From positions 32,795,108 to 32,859,107 of the forward strand of contig OY754467.1 of the NCBI GenBank assembly GCA_963575645.1: a DNA stretch of 64,000 nucleotides. Reading direction: 5' to 3'. A model generated the notes under the pieces. That model was not told the DNA's origin. It saw only the letters and a program-made list of their open reading frames with translations, and did not search any database. Position 1 is the stretch's first letter; every line of letters begins with the position of its first letter. Source of the stretch: Xanthostigma xanthostigma. Its lineage: Eukaryota > Arthropoda > Insecta > Raphidioptera > Raphidiidae. Below, one piece after another: positions 22,579 to 34,525 of this stretch. The translations under genes were made by a program, and so were the position numbers.

Positions 22579-25061
22579 ATTACCTTCGGGGTAATTCTTC
22601 ACGTAGCTCTAGTATTGAGCAAGGCACTTGATCAAAATGCGCAACAAACGCTGCAGCAAAATCAGCAGTAAGTGTGTTTTTTTTTTAAATTCTGTATGAA
22701 TAATTTAACAATAAAGCTTTGTAACTGTTTTAATTATTTGTTGATAAGTAATATCAATGGTAATAGTATCAAACTGACCAAGGATTTGAAAATTACAAAT
22801 CACTGGACCACGAAATTGACTGAATATTTGAAAACAATTATTTGACTCATTACTTCTGCTGTAATTGTTATTACTAAAGACGATTTTAGACTATTTTACA
22901 GACATTCTAGGACAAATAAGACTTGGAAATGTTTATCACAACATCATTAAAGGTAATGTAGACTTTCAACTTCAATTATTTCCAATTTTCAACATTTCTT
23001 TCTTTTGGATCATGAGGACGGGTTTGTTAAAATTACAAACAGTACGAAATTTAAAAATTCATTTAATATCAGTAGTATTTGTTTTTATAATAATTAAATG
23101 TGAATACAATACATTTTATACATTCCATCGTGATTTTAAATGAGTTTATAATATTTCGTTTCTCTTCTATTTGATTCTCTGTAAATACCTACTTAATAAA
23201 TTCTACTTCTTTACATACTTTACGAACTAAGCTTAATATTTCACAAATTCCATCTTATTTCAAAACTGGGTAATTTTTCTATTAAACTCAACTGGAAGAA
23301 AAATGTAAATTTTTGTGCTCCTCAATTATATTTTTTAATTAATCAGTTTAATCTTTTAGTACGAAATTAATCTATCAGATAAAAGTTACAACAGCAGTCA
23401 TTTATAAAGGTGTATTACTTCTTGCTACAGTATGTTTTGTTATGGAACGGATTAAATTTTTCTTATGCTAAATATCCATAACATTATCAAAAGATAACTT
23501 CATTCTTAAAATCACTTTTATTTCTATTCTGATTTTTTAATTATCATTTCATATTTCATATATAAACTGAATTGAGAAATCATTACGTCTTATGTGCGTC
23601 ATAAATGTCTAAAAATAATTCAGAAACTAACATTCTGTAATAAATGTGTGCAGGATAGCTCAAAAACGGGTCGGATATGATTACACACCAGCTCAAGAAC
23701 ACCATCACGAAGAACATCACGATGAACATCATCATGAGGAACATCACGGTCATCACGAAGAACACCATGATCATCACGACCATCATGATCATCACGATCC
23801 AGGTTACTGGAAGAAGAAAGTCATCTGGAAACCGGCGTGGAAAAAGATCTGGAAACCAGCTAAAAAACAAATCTGGAAGCCCGAATGGAAAAAGTATCAT
23901 AAGCCAATTTGGGTTCCTATTAAAGTACCTGCATGGAAAGATATTCAAGTTCCTGCATGGAAGAAGATATGGAAACCAGTTTGGAAAGAAATTCAAGTTC
24001 CGGCGTGGAAAGAAATTCAAGTACCAGCGTGGAAGAAAATTTGGAAACCAGTATGGAAGGAAATTAAAGTACCTGCTTGGAAAGAAATCCAGGTACCAGA
24101 TTGGAAGAAAATATATAAACCAGTTTGGAAAGAAATTAAAGTGCCAGCGTGGAAAGAATATCAAGTTCCAGTTTGGAAGAAACATTATGTACCAGAATGG
24201 ATTAAGGTCGGAGTTCACGGTAACCATTATTTGGGTAAAGATCACGAAGGTTACGATGTCACGGCCCACGATTTATGGAAAAAGAAATTGATATGGAAAC
24301 CCGTATGGAAAAAATACTGGAAAACGGAAAAGAAACAAATTTGGGTTTCTGATAAAAAATTGGAATGGAAAGAAGCTTGGAAACAAGTTTGGAGAACAGA
24401 GAAAAAACAAATCTGGGTTGCCGATAAAAAACTTGCTTGGAAAGAAGCATGGAAGCAAGTATGGAAAACAGAAAAGAAACAGATTTGGGTATCAGACAAA
24501 AAATTGGAATGGAAAGAAGCGTGGAAACAAATCTGGAAACCAAGTAAGAAACAGATTTGGGTGGAAGATAAAAAATTAGTGTGGAAAGAAGCATGGAAGC
24601 AGATCTGGATACCGGATTGGAAACAAATTTGGGTACCAGCATGGAAGAAGATTTGGAAGCCAGTTGTCATTTCCGAATGGTTCCCGTCGCCCGATCACCA
24701 TGATAAGCACCACGGCTGGGATCGTAAGGATGCAAATGTTGCAGCTTCATCCAATCAACAGGTTCAACAAGGAGTACAAAACAACAACGTATGGAGACGC
24801 AGCGGTCAAGAAGCTGTGCAACCCGCTATTTTGCCTCTGGCACCTCCTAGTCAAGGACAGCAGTCCCAATGGAACCTTGGTCAACAACAGCAGCAACAAC
24901 AAGCGATACAGACAAACAACTTGTGGAAACGTAGCAGTCAAGAAGCTACACAAGCCGGGTTACTTCCCCCAGCGCCCCAAGGTCAAGGACAGCAATCCCA
25001 ATGGATTGCAGGTCAGCAACAACAACAGACTAGTATTTGGAACTTCCCTAAGGCGTCTTAG
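22579..25061 (+). CDS. secreted His-rich, Trp-Lys repeat protein (5' end incomplete)
   Basis: No known name; function unknown. Two exons are supported: 22,579-22,667 and 23,654-25,061, joined CA|G in frame (498 aa plus an unplaced first exon). The first supported exon begins in phase 0 after TATTTCAG and encodes a hydrophobic signal-like stretch, GVILHVALVLSKA, then a Gln-rich spacer. The second exon encodes, in order: a His/Glu/Asp-rich block with some 20 His; eleven or so tandem octapeptides of the form P-x-W-K-x-I-x-V; a linker (GNHYLGKDHEGYD); 24-residue repeats such as WKTEKKQIWVSDKKLEWKEA; a cap KKIWKPVVISEWFP; and two copies of a Gln-rich unit containing QGQQSQW. The composition points to an extracellular structural protein (cuticle, silk or adhesive type). 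That is inference. Antisense and +2 ORFs over this exon are shadows of the 24-nt period. A short paralogue lies at 35,530-36,278. Confidence 0.85.
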
Positions 25062-27395
25062 GATCTCCTAGATAGTTTTTAATATAAAGTACCTTCTTGT
25101 AAATATTCTTTTCTAGTACCTTGCTTGTACTGGTATAATTTTAATTGTTATTAAGTTACTTAGCCTACCGACTGATTGTTGTATATGAGTATTTTATGAG
25201 TTGATTGTTGAGAATGGATGAATGAATCAATTGTGAATTGTGTCTGTGTTAATAAGCTTTTTTAAAAGCTGATTTCATTGTTGTATATTTTTGTTATTTG
25301 TTATTATTTTTATACATACGTTGTTCCATTACATACGATTTGAAATATAGTACTGTAATGAATATTATTTCATGCTATGTTTTATTTATTTTCAATACCT
25401 ACACTCTTATTAACAATATTATATTAGTTAAAATTATAAATATCTATACAGAGTGTATACATTTATAAGAAAATCTACTGAATCGATTTTTTTTAGTCAT
25501 TTTCTTAGAAAAAAAAAACCCTATAAACAGTTTACTAAAAACTCGAGTGAATCTAATAAGATGTAATTATAATTATTTCCGACATATTAAAGTTAAAACA
25601 ATCTCTTCTAAGTTTATGGTCATTCAAATTTTGTTGCGTTCATTTATCATTTTATTTTCTCTTAATTATATTTTTAGTATTAATTATGATTGAATAGAAC
25701 AAAAAATATCGATACCTATATTTAGAAGTCATTATGTATGAAATGTAATAACGTTTTAGGAGAAATTTTTACGTAACTTCATACCTACAACTTTTTTAAG
25801 TATTGTTAATTAATAATTACTCATGTGTCAGTATCATAATACAGAACGTATCAGTTCTTAACAACCAAATGTTGTCACTATATACGAATGACAACTTGAC
25901 AAATGCTTAGAGTCAATGATATTCATTTTAAAAGTAATCACGACTGTTAGAAAGCTCTGACTTTGGAGTTCATCTACAGATACCATAACAGTTAAAGGTA
26001 GGTATGCCATTCATTTGATAAAACAATGTGACAACAATCAATTTTAAACAAAAAACATATTTTGTGACGTTTAAAATCATTCAATTGAGAATTATTGATA
26101 GAGAAAGGCAAACGCTAAATCCCTTTTCAATTTAATTTATTATTAGCATTACCATAGCCGTAGTTGGATTAATCGGCACCCGTGGCAAGATTTTCATTTT
26201 GCGCCCTCAAAACTTTTTTGGTTGATATATTCAAATAAAACAATCATAATTGCGTTACTGATTGCTCCCTCCCGGGTTTGTGAAGCTAGCGCGGGCTTCG
26301 GTTGCCAAGCCCTATAGTTACGGCGCTGAATATTATATAATTCTATAAATTGCCAAACTGAATATTACATTTATATTAAGGTTCAACGGAGTAAAAATAA
26401 AAGAACGTGAAGCTCTTAACGAAACAAGCGACAAGTGAGCAGCGTTGTTCTGAAGATAAGCATGTACAGTGCATGCAATAGCTATATTATAGTAATATAT
26501 AAGGCAAGGACTGGTTAATCAGTGAAAGCATTTGATGCGTGAAGGTGAAAGTTTATAATTATCATCGATTAACATGTGTTGTGGGTGTGTGAAAGTAGAT
26601 TCCCCAAAACGAACGTTATATTATAATTTCACTCAATGCATACCTAAATCACGTATGTCTTATAGCATAGGCTAAAGTACATAACAAATGCAACACGGTA
26701 TAACAAATGCTCACGATAGAAAAATGCATCACGAGAAGTGAGGTGCTGTAATAGATTAATTAATTATTAAAGTGTGTTTACTTCTATCATTCTTTATACC
26801 TTGAACTTTTTTTATAATTGGTAGATATAATGGCCAGAATAAAATGTATTATTGTCTAAGGCGGGAACACATCTAACAAACGTTTTTATTTGGTCGCATT
26901 CGCTTGCGTTGTTATCGCGTTATTGCTCGTATTCCAGACATTCTCGGAAACAAAATTGATATCGTCTGTGGTAATCAATAAAAAGTTAGACTAAATCACC
27001 CGGGGTTTGCTCAAAGTCAGACTAATTTTGTTGACAACACTTTTATTTGACTAGGCTATTTTTAGGCAAGTGAAGCCGAATATAAAGTAGTTTATCTTTT
27101 TTAAGTTGAGGCACCCTATCTAGGTATACAGGTACCCAAAAATCGTTAAAATCGAATTAGGTGTGTACGATAACAAACTTTTTTCACCATTCGTCACGTT
27201 TGAAAAATTCTGTGTGTTTTGACAAAAATCGTCAACTTTTTATCCAGCTCTCAGGAACATACAGAGCTATTTCCTATTAAGCATAAACACAAATCACAAT
27301 TGGCATGTTGGTGTTTAACCATACTCAGGCCCGGATTTAGGAATGTGGCGCCCCTAACCTATAATAAAAGAAGTAGATTGAAATAACGTCACTAA
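25062..27395. other. 3' flank and intergenic DNA
   Basis: It begins with the 3' UTR of the Trp-Lys gene. A patch at about 26,155-26,330 and another at 27,325-27,360 resemble worn transposon ends (GGCCCGGATTTAGG). No gene is seen. Confidence 0.4.
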
Positions 27396-28095
27396 GGCTC
27401 GTTTCACACTTATACGGTTCGATTCGGTTCGGTGCGTATTCGATTCGTTTTCGGTAGCTGCCGGAAAAGTGTGAAACGGTGATACGGTGTGTGTTCGGTA
27501 CCTAATAGATAACTGATAGAACCGAAAGCCCCCTCGACACGAATCGGTTTCGTTCAGTTTCTATTCGGGTCCAGAGTTCACAAAAGCAATTGGTCGTTTA
27601 CACACATACGGTTTAGTTTCGGTTCGGTCACGTTTTCGGCAAGGGAAAATATTATTTCATTTTCATTTTCTCATTTTAAATTTTATAATTTACATTTGGC
27701 AATGTCTGATTCACTTGACATTGATATTGAGGGGCTGATTACATCAGTCCAATCACGTGTAGTGCTCCCTTAATTTCGGAAAAAGGGTATAAAATGCACC
27801 AAATTCCACCCGTTTGGTGAGGATAGGGTGTACCCAGTGAAGTCGATTATTCCTCTTTCGTTTTTTGATTCTTCTATAGAGAAATAACATGGCAGCAATT
27901 TGTCTTTTCTCCATAGTGAGCATTGTGGGAAAAGTGAGTAAAAAATTCAGTACTGCGTATTCGATGATTCGGTCGTGAAATCAAACCTTATACTAACCGA
28001 ATGTGTGTGAAGAGTTTTCATTCGTTTTAGGCGCTACCGAAAACGAATCGAATACGCACCGAACCGAATCGAACCGTATAAGTGTGAAACGAGCC
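27396..28095. mobile_element. PIF/Harbinger-type MITE, GGCTCGTTTCACAC ends
   Basis: It starts GGCTCGTTTCACACTTATAC and ends with the exact inverse. TAA flanks each side, a 3-bp target duplication typical of PIF/Harbinger. The inverted similarity continues for about 60 bp through repeated GGTTCGATTCGG units. Immediately downstream a second 14-bp piece of the end (GTGTGAAACGAGCC) followed by TAA is repeated. Non-coding. Confidence 0.75.
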
Positions 28096-28369
28096 TAAGT
28101 GTGAAACGAGCCTAAGAAGCACGTAAGCTATCACGCAACATTTGTAAAACGGCGTGCGCAGCTCCTTGCACGTAGCGGTCAAGCAATGTCACAACAGTCA
28201 CTTGTTTGTATGCGTACTTACATATGAGGAAGGAAATGACCACAACTTGCACTTTCACTCTTTAGCATTTGTTTTATTTTTTGTACCTATATGATATTAT
28301 ATTAGTATCGTTAAATATAATTAAACACATTTTTTAACTATCTGTTACAGCATTTTGATTGTATACGTA

Positions 28370-28617
28370 CACCGTAGAGACCAAATTACGTGACTCAAAT
28401 TTGGCGATTTTTCGACTCTCCCTCCCCCCTTGGTGAGATTCCGTGAGATTTTGTTCGACCCCCCCTCTAATTTAGTGGAGAAACATTTTTTAATTAATTT
28501 AACTCAGTTTTCTCGCAATTTTACAATTTCTCTCCCTCACGTGAGATTGGGTGAGGTTCAGCTCGACCCCCTCTCCTACCTAAACGCCTCACGTAATTTG
28601 TGAACGCCCCCTTAGGA
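28370..28617. mobile_element. candidate MITE, 'AAATTACGTGA' ends
   Basis: The left side has CCAAATTACGTGACTC, the right side CACGTAATTTGTGAACGCCCCC, with several GTGAGATT and CGACCCCC blocks between. The inverted ends are imperfect and no target duplication is clear. Confidence 0.4.
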
Positions 28618-29070
28618 TGTATGATAACTTACACCGACACCCAAATATATAGTGCGCGCCTGAAGTGCTGCCCCGAAAATTTACTTTTGAATCGTATCAC
28701 ATTAACTATCTTTTGCACTGCCTCTATAAAATACAGGCATGTAAAGTGACTCGTCACGCACTAGTGCGCTAAAGTAAAACAAAACAGGTTGCGCTATGCC
28801 AATTCCAAAGTAAAGCACTGTTTGTCAGTTGTTCTTTTTTATAGCCTGCTATTAAAAGTGACGTTTTCTCACAAGTCGGCTCTCAAAAAATCAAAGATAC
28901 TGTGCAGAGCTATTATCAACTCACGGTTGATGAGTCTATCTCACATTTTCTCATTTTTAAGATTTTATTTATACTATTTTTACTATGACAAGTGGTCTAC
29001 CATTTTTCCACAGAAAAGCTTCTTTAAAAAAATTGAACCGTCTTCAAAAAATCCACTATAAAGAGAAACA
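28618..29070. other. intergenic DNA, nothing recognised
   Basis: The 90-codon ORF at 28,789 has no domain and no Kozak or splice support. Confidence 0.4.
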
Positions 29071-30270
29071 AAAAAAATTGGTTGTCTGTAAAGTCGGTTT
29101 ACGGACGATAGTTTTACGTGATAACGTATTCCGTAATACATAACCTAAACCTCCCAAAATTTGGTTTCAATCCGCTTATCCTTGGTGTCGGAATGATAAG
29201 AAATGTCAAAAGTGACGTTTGCAACTTACAAAGTATTATGTTCTAATAATAATTAGTTATTCCAATACTTAACTTAGAAGGCGTTGCATTTCACAATATA
29301 CTAATGTCAAAAAATTGAATTAAACATTAGAAATGCAGCCGTTTTCATGTTAAGACAAGACATACGTTTGCTTCTAATTTCCATGTACGGCAAACAAAGA
29401 CAACCGACCGCGTCGCGCCATGCATTAGACAACATTGCATTTATACAGCTATTTTTCTATATAAATTTGTATAAAATATTTTTCTATATAAATTTGTATA
29501 AAAAAACTGTTTAGGCAAATTCTGTTATACGAAATCTATGTAAAATGTTCTCCTCTTTCGTTTAAGACTGGTTTCAAACCGATCTGATTTAAATTGAGCG
29601 AGAAATTAGCAAAAAGCACGCACAGGGTCAGGCGGAACGTTACGCGTTATGCGTTATGCGTTATGCGTTATGCGTTACGCGTTACGAACGTTAGGAACGT
29701 TACGTTACACTTTTTCGTACATGCAGCCGGTGTTTTATCAATTTATAATATTGGTGATTCATCAATTTATAAGACGTTATCACGTCAAAAACTGTTTAGG
29801 CAAATTCTGTTATACGAAATCTATGTAAAATGTTCTCCTCTTTCGTTTAAGACTGGTTTCAAACCGATCTGATTTAAATTGAGCGAGAAATTAGCAAAAA
29901 GCACGCACAGGGTCAGGCGGAACGTTACGCGTTACGCGTTACGAACGTTAGGTTTCTATATAAATTTGTATAAAATATTTTTCTATATAAATTTGTATAA
30001 AAAAACTGTTTAGGCAAATTCTGTTATACGAAATCTATGTAAAATGTTCTCCTCTTTCGTTTAAGACTGGTTTCAAACCGATCTGATTTAAATTGAGCGA
30101 GAAATTAGCAAAAAGCACGCACAGGGTCAGGCGGAACGTTACGCGTTATGCGTTACGCGTTACGAACGTTAGGAACGTTACGTTACACTTTTTCGTACAT
30201 GCAGCCGGTGTTTTATCAATTTATAATATTGGTGATTCATCAATTTATAAGACGTTATCACGTCAAAAAA
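29071..30270 (+). mobile_element. MITE family 'ACGTGATAACGT', copy B with internal triplication
   Basis: The left end GGTTGTCTGTAAAGTCGG and right end ACGTTATCACGTCAAAAA match the family. Inside, a block of about 200-290 bp that begins ACTGTTTAGGCAAATTCTG and ends near GTCAGGCGGAACGTTACGCG occurs three times (from about 29,503, 29,789 and 30,003). Each copy is followed by a different number of GCGTTA(T/C) hexamers and GAACGTTAG repeats. The short ORFs here are repeat shadows. Confidence 0.65.
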
Positions 30271-30526
30271 CAACCCCATAATATTCGAGCGAATTTTTTA
30301 AATCAACTCCTAAGGGGGTCAAACGGGCGTGTAGGGTTTTTTTTACGCAATTAACGCTCAGATCAAACCGTCACTGAACCTAGAAACTTGACATATGGAT
30401 ACTAGGTTCTTTTTGTGACGTAAGAAGATATTTTTCGAAGTCCAGCCCCTAAAGGCAGCTACACACGGTCAATTAAACTGTCAGTGGTGGTCCGATTAAT
30501 AATTGCCATGAAAACGACTCATAAAA

Positions 30527-31377
30527 AAATGGTTGTCTGTAAAGTCGGTTTACGGACGATAGTTTTACGTGATAACGTATTCCGTAATACATAACCTACC
30601 CTCCCAAAATTTGGTTTCAATCCGCTTATCCTTGGTGTCGGAATGATAAGAAATGTCAAAAGTAAAGTATTATGTTCTAATAATAATTAGTTATTCCAAT
30701 ACTTAACTTAGCAGGCTTTGCATTTCACAATATACTAATGTCAAAAAATTGAATTAAACATTAGAAATGCAGCTGTTTTCATGTTAAGACAAGACATACG
30801 TTTGCTTCTAATTTCCATGTACGGCAAACAAAGACAACCGACCGCGTCGCGTCATACATTACACAACATTGCATTTATACAGCTATTTTTCTATATAAAT
30901 TTGAATAAAATATTTTTCTATATAAATTTGTATAAAAAAACTGTTTAGGCAAATTCTGTTATACGAAATCTATGTAAAATGTTCTCCTCTTTCGTTTAAG
31001 ACTGGTTTCAAACCGATCTGATTTAAATTGAGCGAAAAATTAGCAAAAAGCACGCACAGGGTCAGGCGGAACGTTACGCGTTATGCGTTATGCGTTATGC
31101 GTTATGCGTTACGCGTTACGAACGTTACGCGTTAGGAACGTTAGGAACGAGGCCTAGTTTATATGAGAGGCGTTCAACGCGCGTTGGCCCAACGCGCGTT
31201 TACAGTTTCTATACAATTGTATAGAAACTGTAAACGCGCGTTGGGCCAACGCGCGTTGAACGCCTCTCATATAAACTAGGCCTTACGTTACACTTTTTCG
31301 AACATGCAGCCGGTGTTTTATCAATTTATAATATTGGTGATTCATCAATTTATAAGACGTTATCACGTCAAAAAACG
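30527..31377 (+). mobile_element. MITE family 'ACGTGATAACGT', copy C
   Basis: Full-length-looking copy with the GGTTGTCTGTAAAGTCGG left end and TTATCACGTCAAAAA right end. It contains one internal block and a GCGTTATGCGTTATGCG hexamer run, interrupted by the perfect palindrome at 31,150-31,283. Confidence 0.65.
31150..31283. repeat. 134-bp perfect palindrome
   Basis: The two 67-base arms are exact reverse complements meeting at ACAATTGT (centre between 31,216 and 31,217). The arms start AGGCCTAGTTTATATGAG and include two CAACGCGCGTT blocks. Compared with copies B and D, it interrupts a GAACG|TTACG site with no visible target duplication. Confidence 0.85.
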
Positions 31378-31499
31378 ACGCAGCATATAGTGTAAAGAGT
31401 GGTTAAACAAATTAAATATAATATTGAGATTTACTTTCAAAGATGGATGAGGATACCTATCTAAATCTTCTTTGCAAAAAATAAAATAGAATAGACCAA

Positions 31500-31640
31500 A
31501 TCTAAAAAAAAATATTAATTTAATTTATAACGATCGTTTCGACCTAGATCAGGTCATCTTCAGATAGGAATGTAAATTAAAAATTAATATGTAACTGAAA
31601 AACTACATTTTGTATTTATCAAAGTCAAATATCGACGGAT
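31500..31640 (-). repeat. Penelope-like 3' tail remnant
   Basis: On the minus strand the sequence contains ATCTGAAGATGACCTGATC followed by TCGAAACGATCG, the 'CTGAAGATG...CGAAACG' tail of Penelope-like elements. No coding is left. Confidence 0.5.
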
Positions 31641-31727
31641 AAAACTTAATCCTTGTTCAATAATTTTTCTCAAATATCAAATCTTCTTTCTTTAGTTACA
31701 CCATTTATTGAAAAGAAAGATAACTGT

Positions 31728-31868
31728 CATGCCTGGGGTTCTTTTTCCCTTAATTTATCAATTAATTTTGAGTATGCAGCATCTCTTTTCGCACAGTCGT
31801 GGTATAAACTTTATTTTCCAGAGACAATATTCGTTTCGATAAATTTCTGTTAATTTCTTAAACTTCTC
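31728..31868 (-). pseudogene. frameshifted MADF-domain fragment
   Basis: On the minus strand one frame reads EKFKKLTEIYRNEYCLWKIKF. After a single-base frame change the next reads LYHDCAKRDAAYSKLIDKL before a stop. Together this resembles a MADF (Myb/SANT-like) domain: 'xxFIxxYRxxxCLWxxxxxxYxxxxxRxxAYxxL'. MADF domains occur in insect transcription factors and in transposon-encoded DNA-binding proteins. No start codon or flanking exons are seen, so I call it a dead fragment, perhaps of a Harbinger-type accessory protein. Confidence 0.5.
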
Positions 31869-31930
31869 TCGTTGACCCCTCGACTGTGCTGAAATTGTTT
31901 TGGTGAGCGTGAAGCATGATAGTCAAAATA

Positions 31931-32295
31931 TCTATACTAATATATTATAAAGCTAAAGAGTTTGTTTGTTTATTTATTTGTTTGGTTGAACGCGCTAATC
32001 TCAGGAACTACTGGTTCGAATTGAAAAAAATGTTTTTGTTGAATAACCCCTTTATCGAGGAAGGCTATAGGCTATATAGGCTACGACCAATAGGAGCGGA
32101 GCATCAATGAAAAATGTTGCAAATTGTAACTCAAAATTTGTGCGTTCGACAAAAACTTTTGAACGGCATCTCCGATCATCATGAAATTTGGACACAACAT
32201 TCATCTCGGTAAACTAAGATGAATGTGCGTACTCATGTTCCGCCCCGCCCCCATTCGTTCTTTTGCACCCGGGTGAAACCGGGCGGGACCGCTAG
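31931..32295 (+). mobile_element. non-autonomous Helitron, copy 5
   Basis: It begins TCTATACTAATATATTATAAAGC after an A, and ends in the CCCGG/CCGGG hairpin and GACCGCTAG before a T. This is the cleanest Helitron copy in the window. Confidence 0.8.
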
Positions 32296-32422
32296 TAATT
32301 AATAATTGTAATTTGTATAAGAACTGCGTTCGATGTACTTCTCAAGACGAGCGACTCAACCCGGTACACACGTTTAGATTTAACTGAACAGTTCTCAGTT
32401 CTATCAAATGAGTTCTTGTATT

Positions 32423-32982
32423 CAGTGTTGCCAGTCTAGTACAAATGTACTGGATCTAGTACTTTTTTGTCATTTTCTGTACGCTAGTATGTTGAAGCAA
32501 AATCTAGTCCTTTTTAATAAATCTAGTACTTTTTAATATCCAATGTCTACACACCCACCACAACAAACGAGAAATCTAGTACTTTTTAATATCCAATGTC
32601 CACACACCCATCACAACAAACGATAAAAGGGAAATTATCAAAAAAAGACTTTTTTGTTGTGGAAATGAAAGGATCTTTTTATTTCGCTCTCCTACATTGT
32701 GCCCATACACGATAAAATTTGTGAAATTAGGTTGTTAAAAAAAAGGTCATTCGTTTTTTGTTTTTTTGCTCTCCAATCGTGCACACAACAACAAAATTAT
32801 TTAAGCCAGGTTGAAAAAAGGTCATTTTTTTCTCTTCAATTGTGCACACAACAAAATTATTTAAGCCAGATTGTTGAAAAAGTCATTTGTGGTTGGCAAA
32901 TCTTAAAAAAATTCTAGTACTTTTTTCTACTTTTTTCAACCCTGATCTAGCACGCAAAACAAAAAAAGTTCTGGCAACACTG
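32423..32982. mobile_element. hAT-like MITE with perfect 8-bp target duplication
   Basis: The ends CAGTGTTGCCAG and CTGGCAACACTG are exact inverses, and CTTGTATT lies immediately on each side (32,415-32,422 and 32,983-32,990). The interior has repeated TCTAGTACTTTTTA units and a core, ACTTTTTTGTTGTGGAAATG, shared with the element at 58,337. Non-coding. Confidence 0.8.
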
Positions 32983-33149
32983 CTTGTATTTCATCAGTTC
33001 AACTGTTCAGTTCAAATAAACTGATACTTAACCATACACACGTTAACTGTACAGTTATAAAGTTATAGCACTTATAACTAACAGTTTAACTGACCGTGTG
33101 ACGGTGTGTAGCTGCCTTAAGGTTGTCAAAAAGTTGTTACGGGTAGATT

Positions 33150-33852
33150 TTTTTTGACGTGATAACGTCTTATACCAATATTATAAATTGATAAAACACC
33201 GGCTGCATGTACGAAAAAGTGTAACGTAACGTTCCTAACGTTCCTAACGTTCGTAACGCGTAACGCATAACGCATAACGCGTAACGTTCCGCCTGACCCT
33301 GTGCGTGCTTTTTGCTAATTTCTCGCTCAATTTAAATCAGATCGGTTTGAAACCAGTCTTAAACGAAAGAGGAGAACATTTTACATAGATTTCGCATAAC
33401 AGAATTTGCCTAAACAGTTTTTTTATACAAATTTATATAGAAAAATATTTTATACAAATTTATATAGAAAAATAGCTGTATAAATGCATTGTTGTCTATT
33501 GCATGGCGCGCGCGCGACGCGGTCGGTCGTCTTTGTTTGCCGTACATGGAAATTAGAAAATAACGTATGTCTTGTCTTAACATGAAAACGGCTGCATTTC
33601 TAATGTTTATTTTTTGACATTAGTATTTTGTGATTTGCAAAGCCTTCTAAGTTAACTATTGGAATAACTAATTATTATTAGAACATAATACTTTGTAAGT
33701 TGCAAACGTCACTTTTGACATTTCTTATCATTCCGACACCAAGGATAAGCGGATTGAAACCAAATTTTGGGAGGTTTAGGTTATGTATTACGGAATACGT
33801 TATCACGTAAAACTATCGTCCGTAAACCGACTTTACAGACAACCAATTTTTT
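33150..33852 (-). mobile_element. MITE family 'ACGTGATAACGT', copy D
   Basis: The same family in reverse orientation: it begins TTTTTTTGACGTGATAACGT and ends CCGACTTTACAGACAACC. One internal block and a short ACGCATAACGCATAACG run are present. Confidence 0.65.
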
Positions 33853-33993
33853 TATAAATAAATAGGCTGCGTAAATCAAAAAACCAGAACTGGTATAATT
33901 CAAAAGTAAGGTACTACAATCATTCAAAAATACATAAAATATTACATTTAAATGTTGCACTGAATTTTTCTATCTATACTTCTATATCTATAT

Positions 33994-34525
33994 GTTACGG
34001 TTAATACGAGAAACTAGTTTATTCGCGAATTAACCGGCTAATACCCGAATTAACCAATACAGCCGGTTATTACCAAAGAAAGAAATATGATTTAACAATT
34101 TTCGCAAATTATTCGGTTAAAACGCGAATTAGACAATATGATTGGTTATATCCGATAGCTCTTGGCTCTTTCGTGAATTAGCCGGATAATATGTTAAGTA
34201 AGCAATTAACCTCAAATTCATAGACGTGCGTATAAGTAGTGAGCTGTAATTTTTATTAAAATAATACAAAATAACAAATGTTTTCCAAATAAAATAAAAC
34301 AACACTGATAAAAAACAAATAGATTTATCATAAAAATAAGAATACCTACTTAGGAATCAAATACTGAGACAATAAACGTTTTATACGGTTGCTTTTGGAT
34401 AATTCGCGTTTTAACCTGCTTGCACTTGATAATAGGCGAAAAAGCGAGAAACTAAGACATATTCGGCATTTATCCTTGACGCCGGTTAATTCGCGAATAA
34501 ACTAGTTTCTCGAATTAGCCGTAAC
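33994..34525. mobile_element. MITE with 45-bp inverted ends GTTACGG...CCGTAAC
   Basis: The ends GTTACGGTTAATACGAGAAA and TTTCTCGAATTAGCCGTAAC continue inward as CTAGTTTATTCGCGAATTAA and its inverse. It is inserted in a TATAT run, so the target duplication length is ambiguous. Internal GCGAATTA/CGGTTA motifs recur. Non-coding. Confidence 0.65.

Noticed and set aside
23583-24269. 228-codon minus-strand ORF rich in Phe, Pro and Trp
   Set aside because: It is the antisense shadow of the 24-nt Trp-Lys repeat. It has no splice or start context, and its repeat period is dictated by the sense strand.
23677-24291. 204-codon plus-strand ORF in the +2 frame, and the minus ORFs at 24,251-24,670
   Set aside because: Same cause: in-phase 24 and 72-nt repeats keep alternative frames open.
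29640-29700. CRISPR-like array of GCGTTA units
   Set aside because: These are direct hexamer repeats without spacers, in a eukaryotic MITE.
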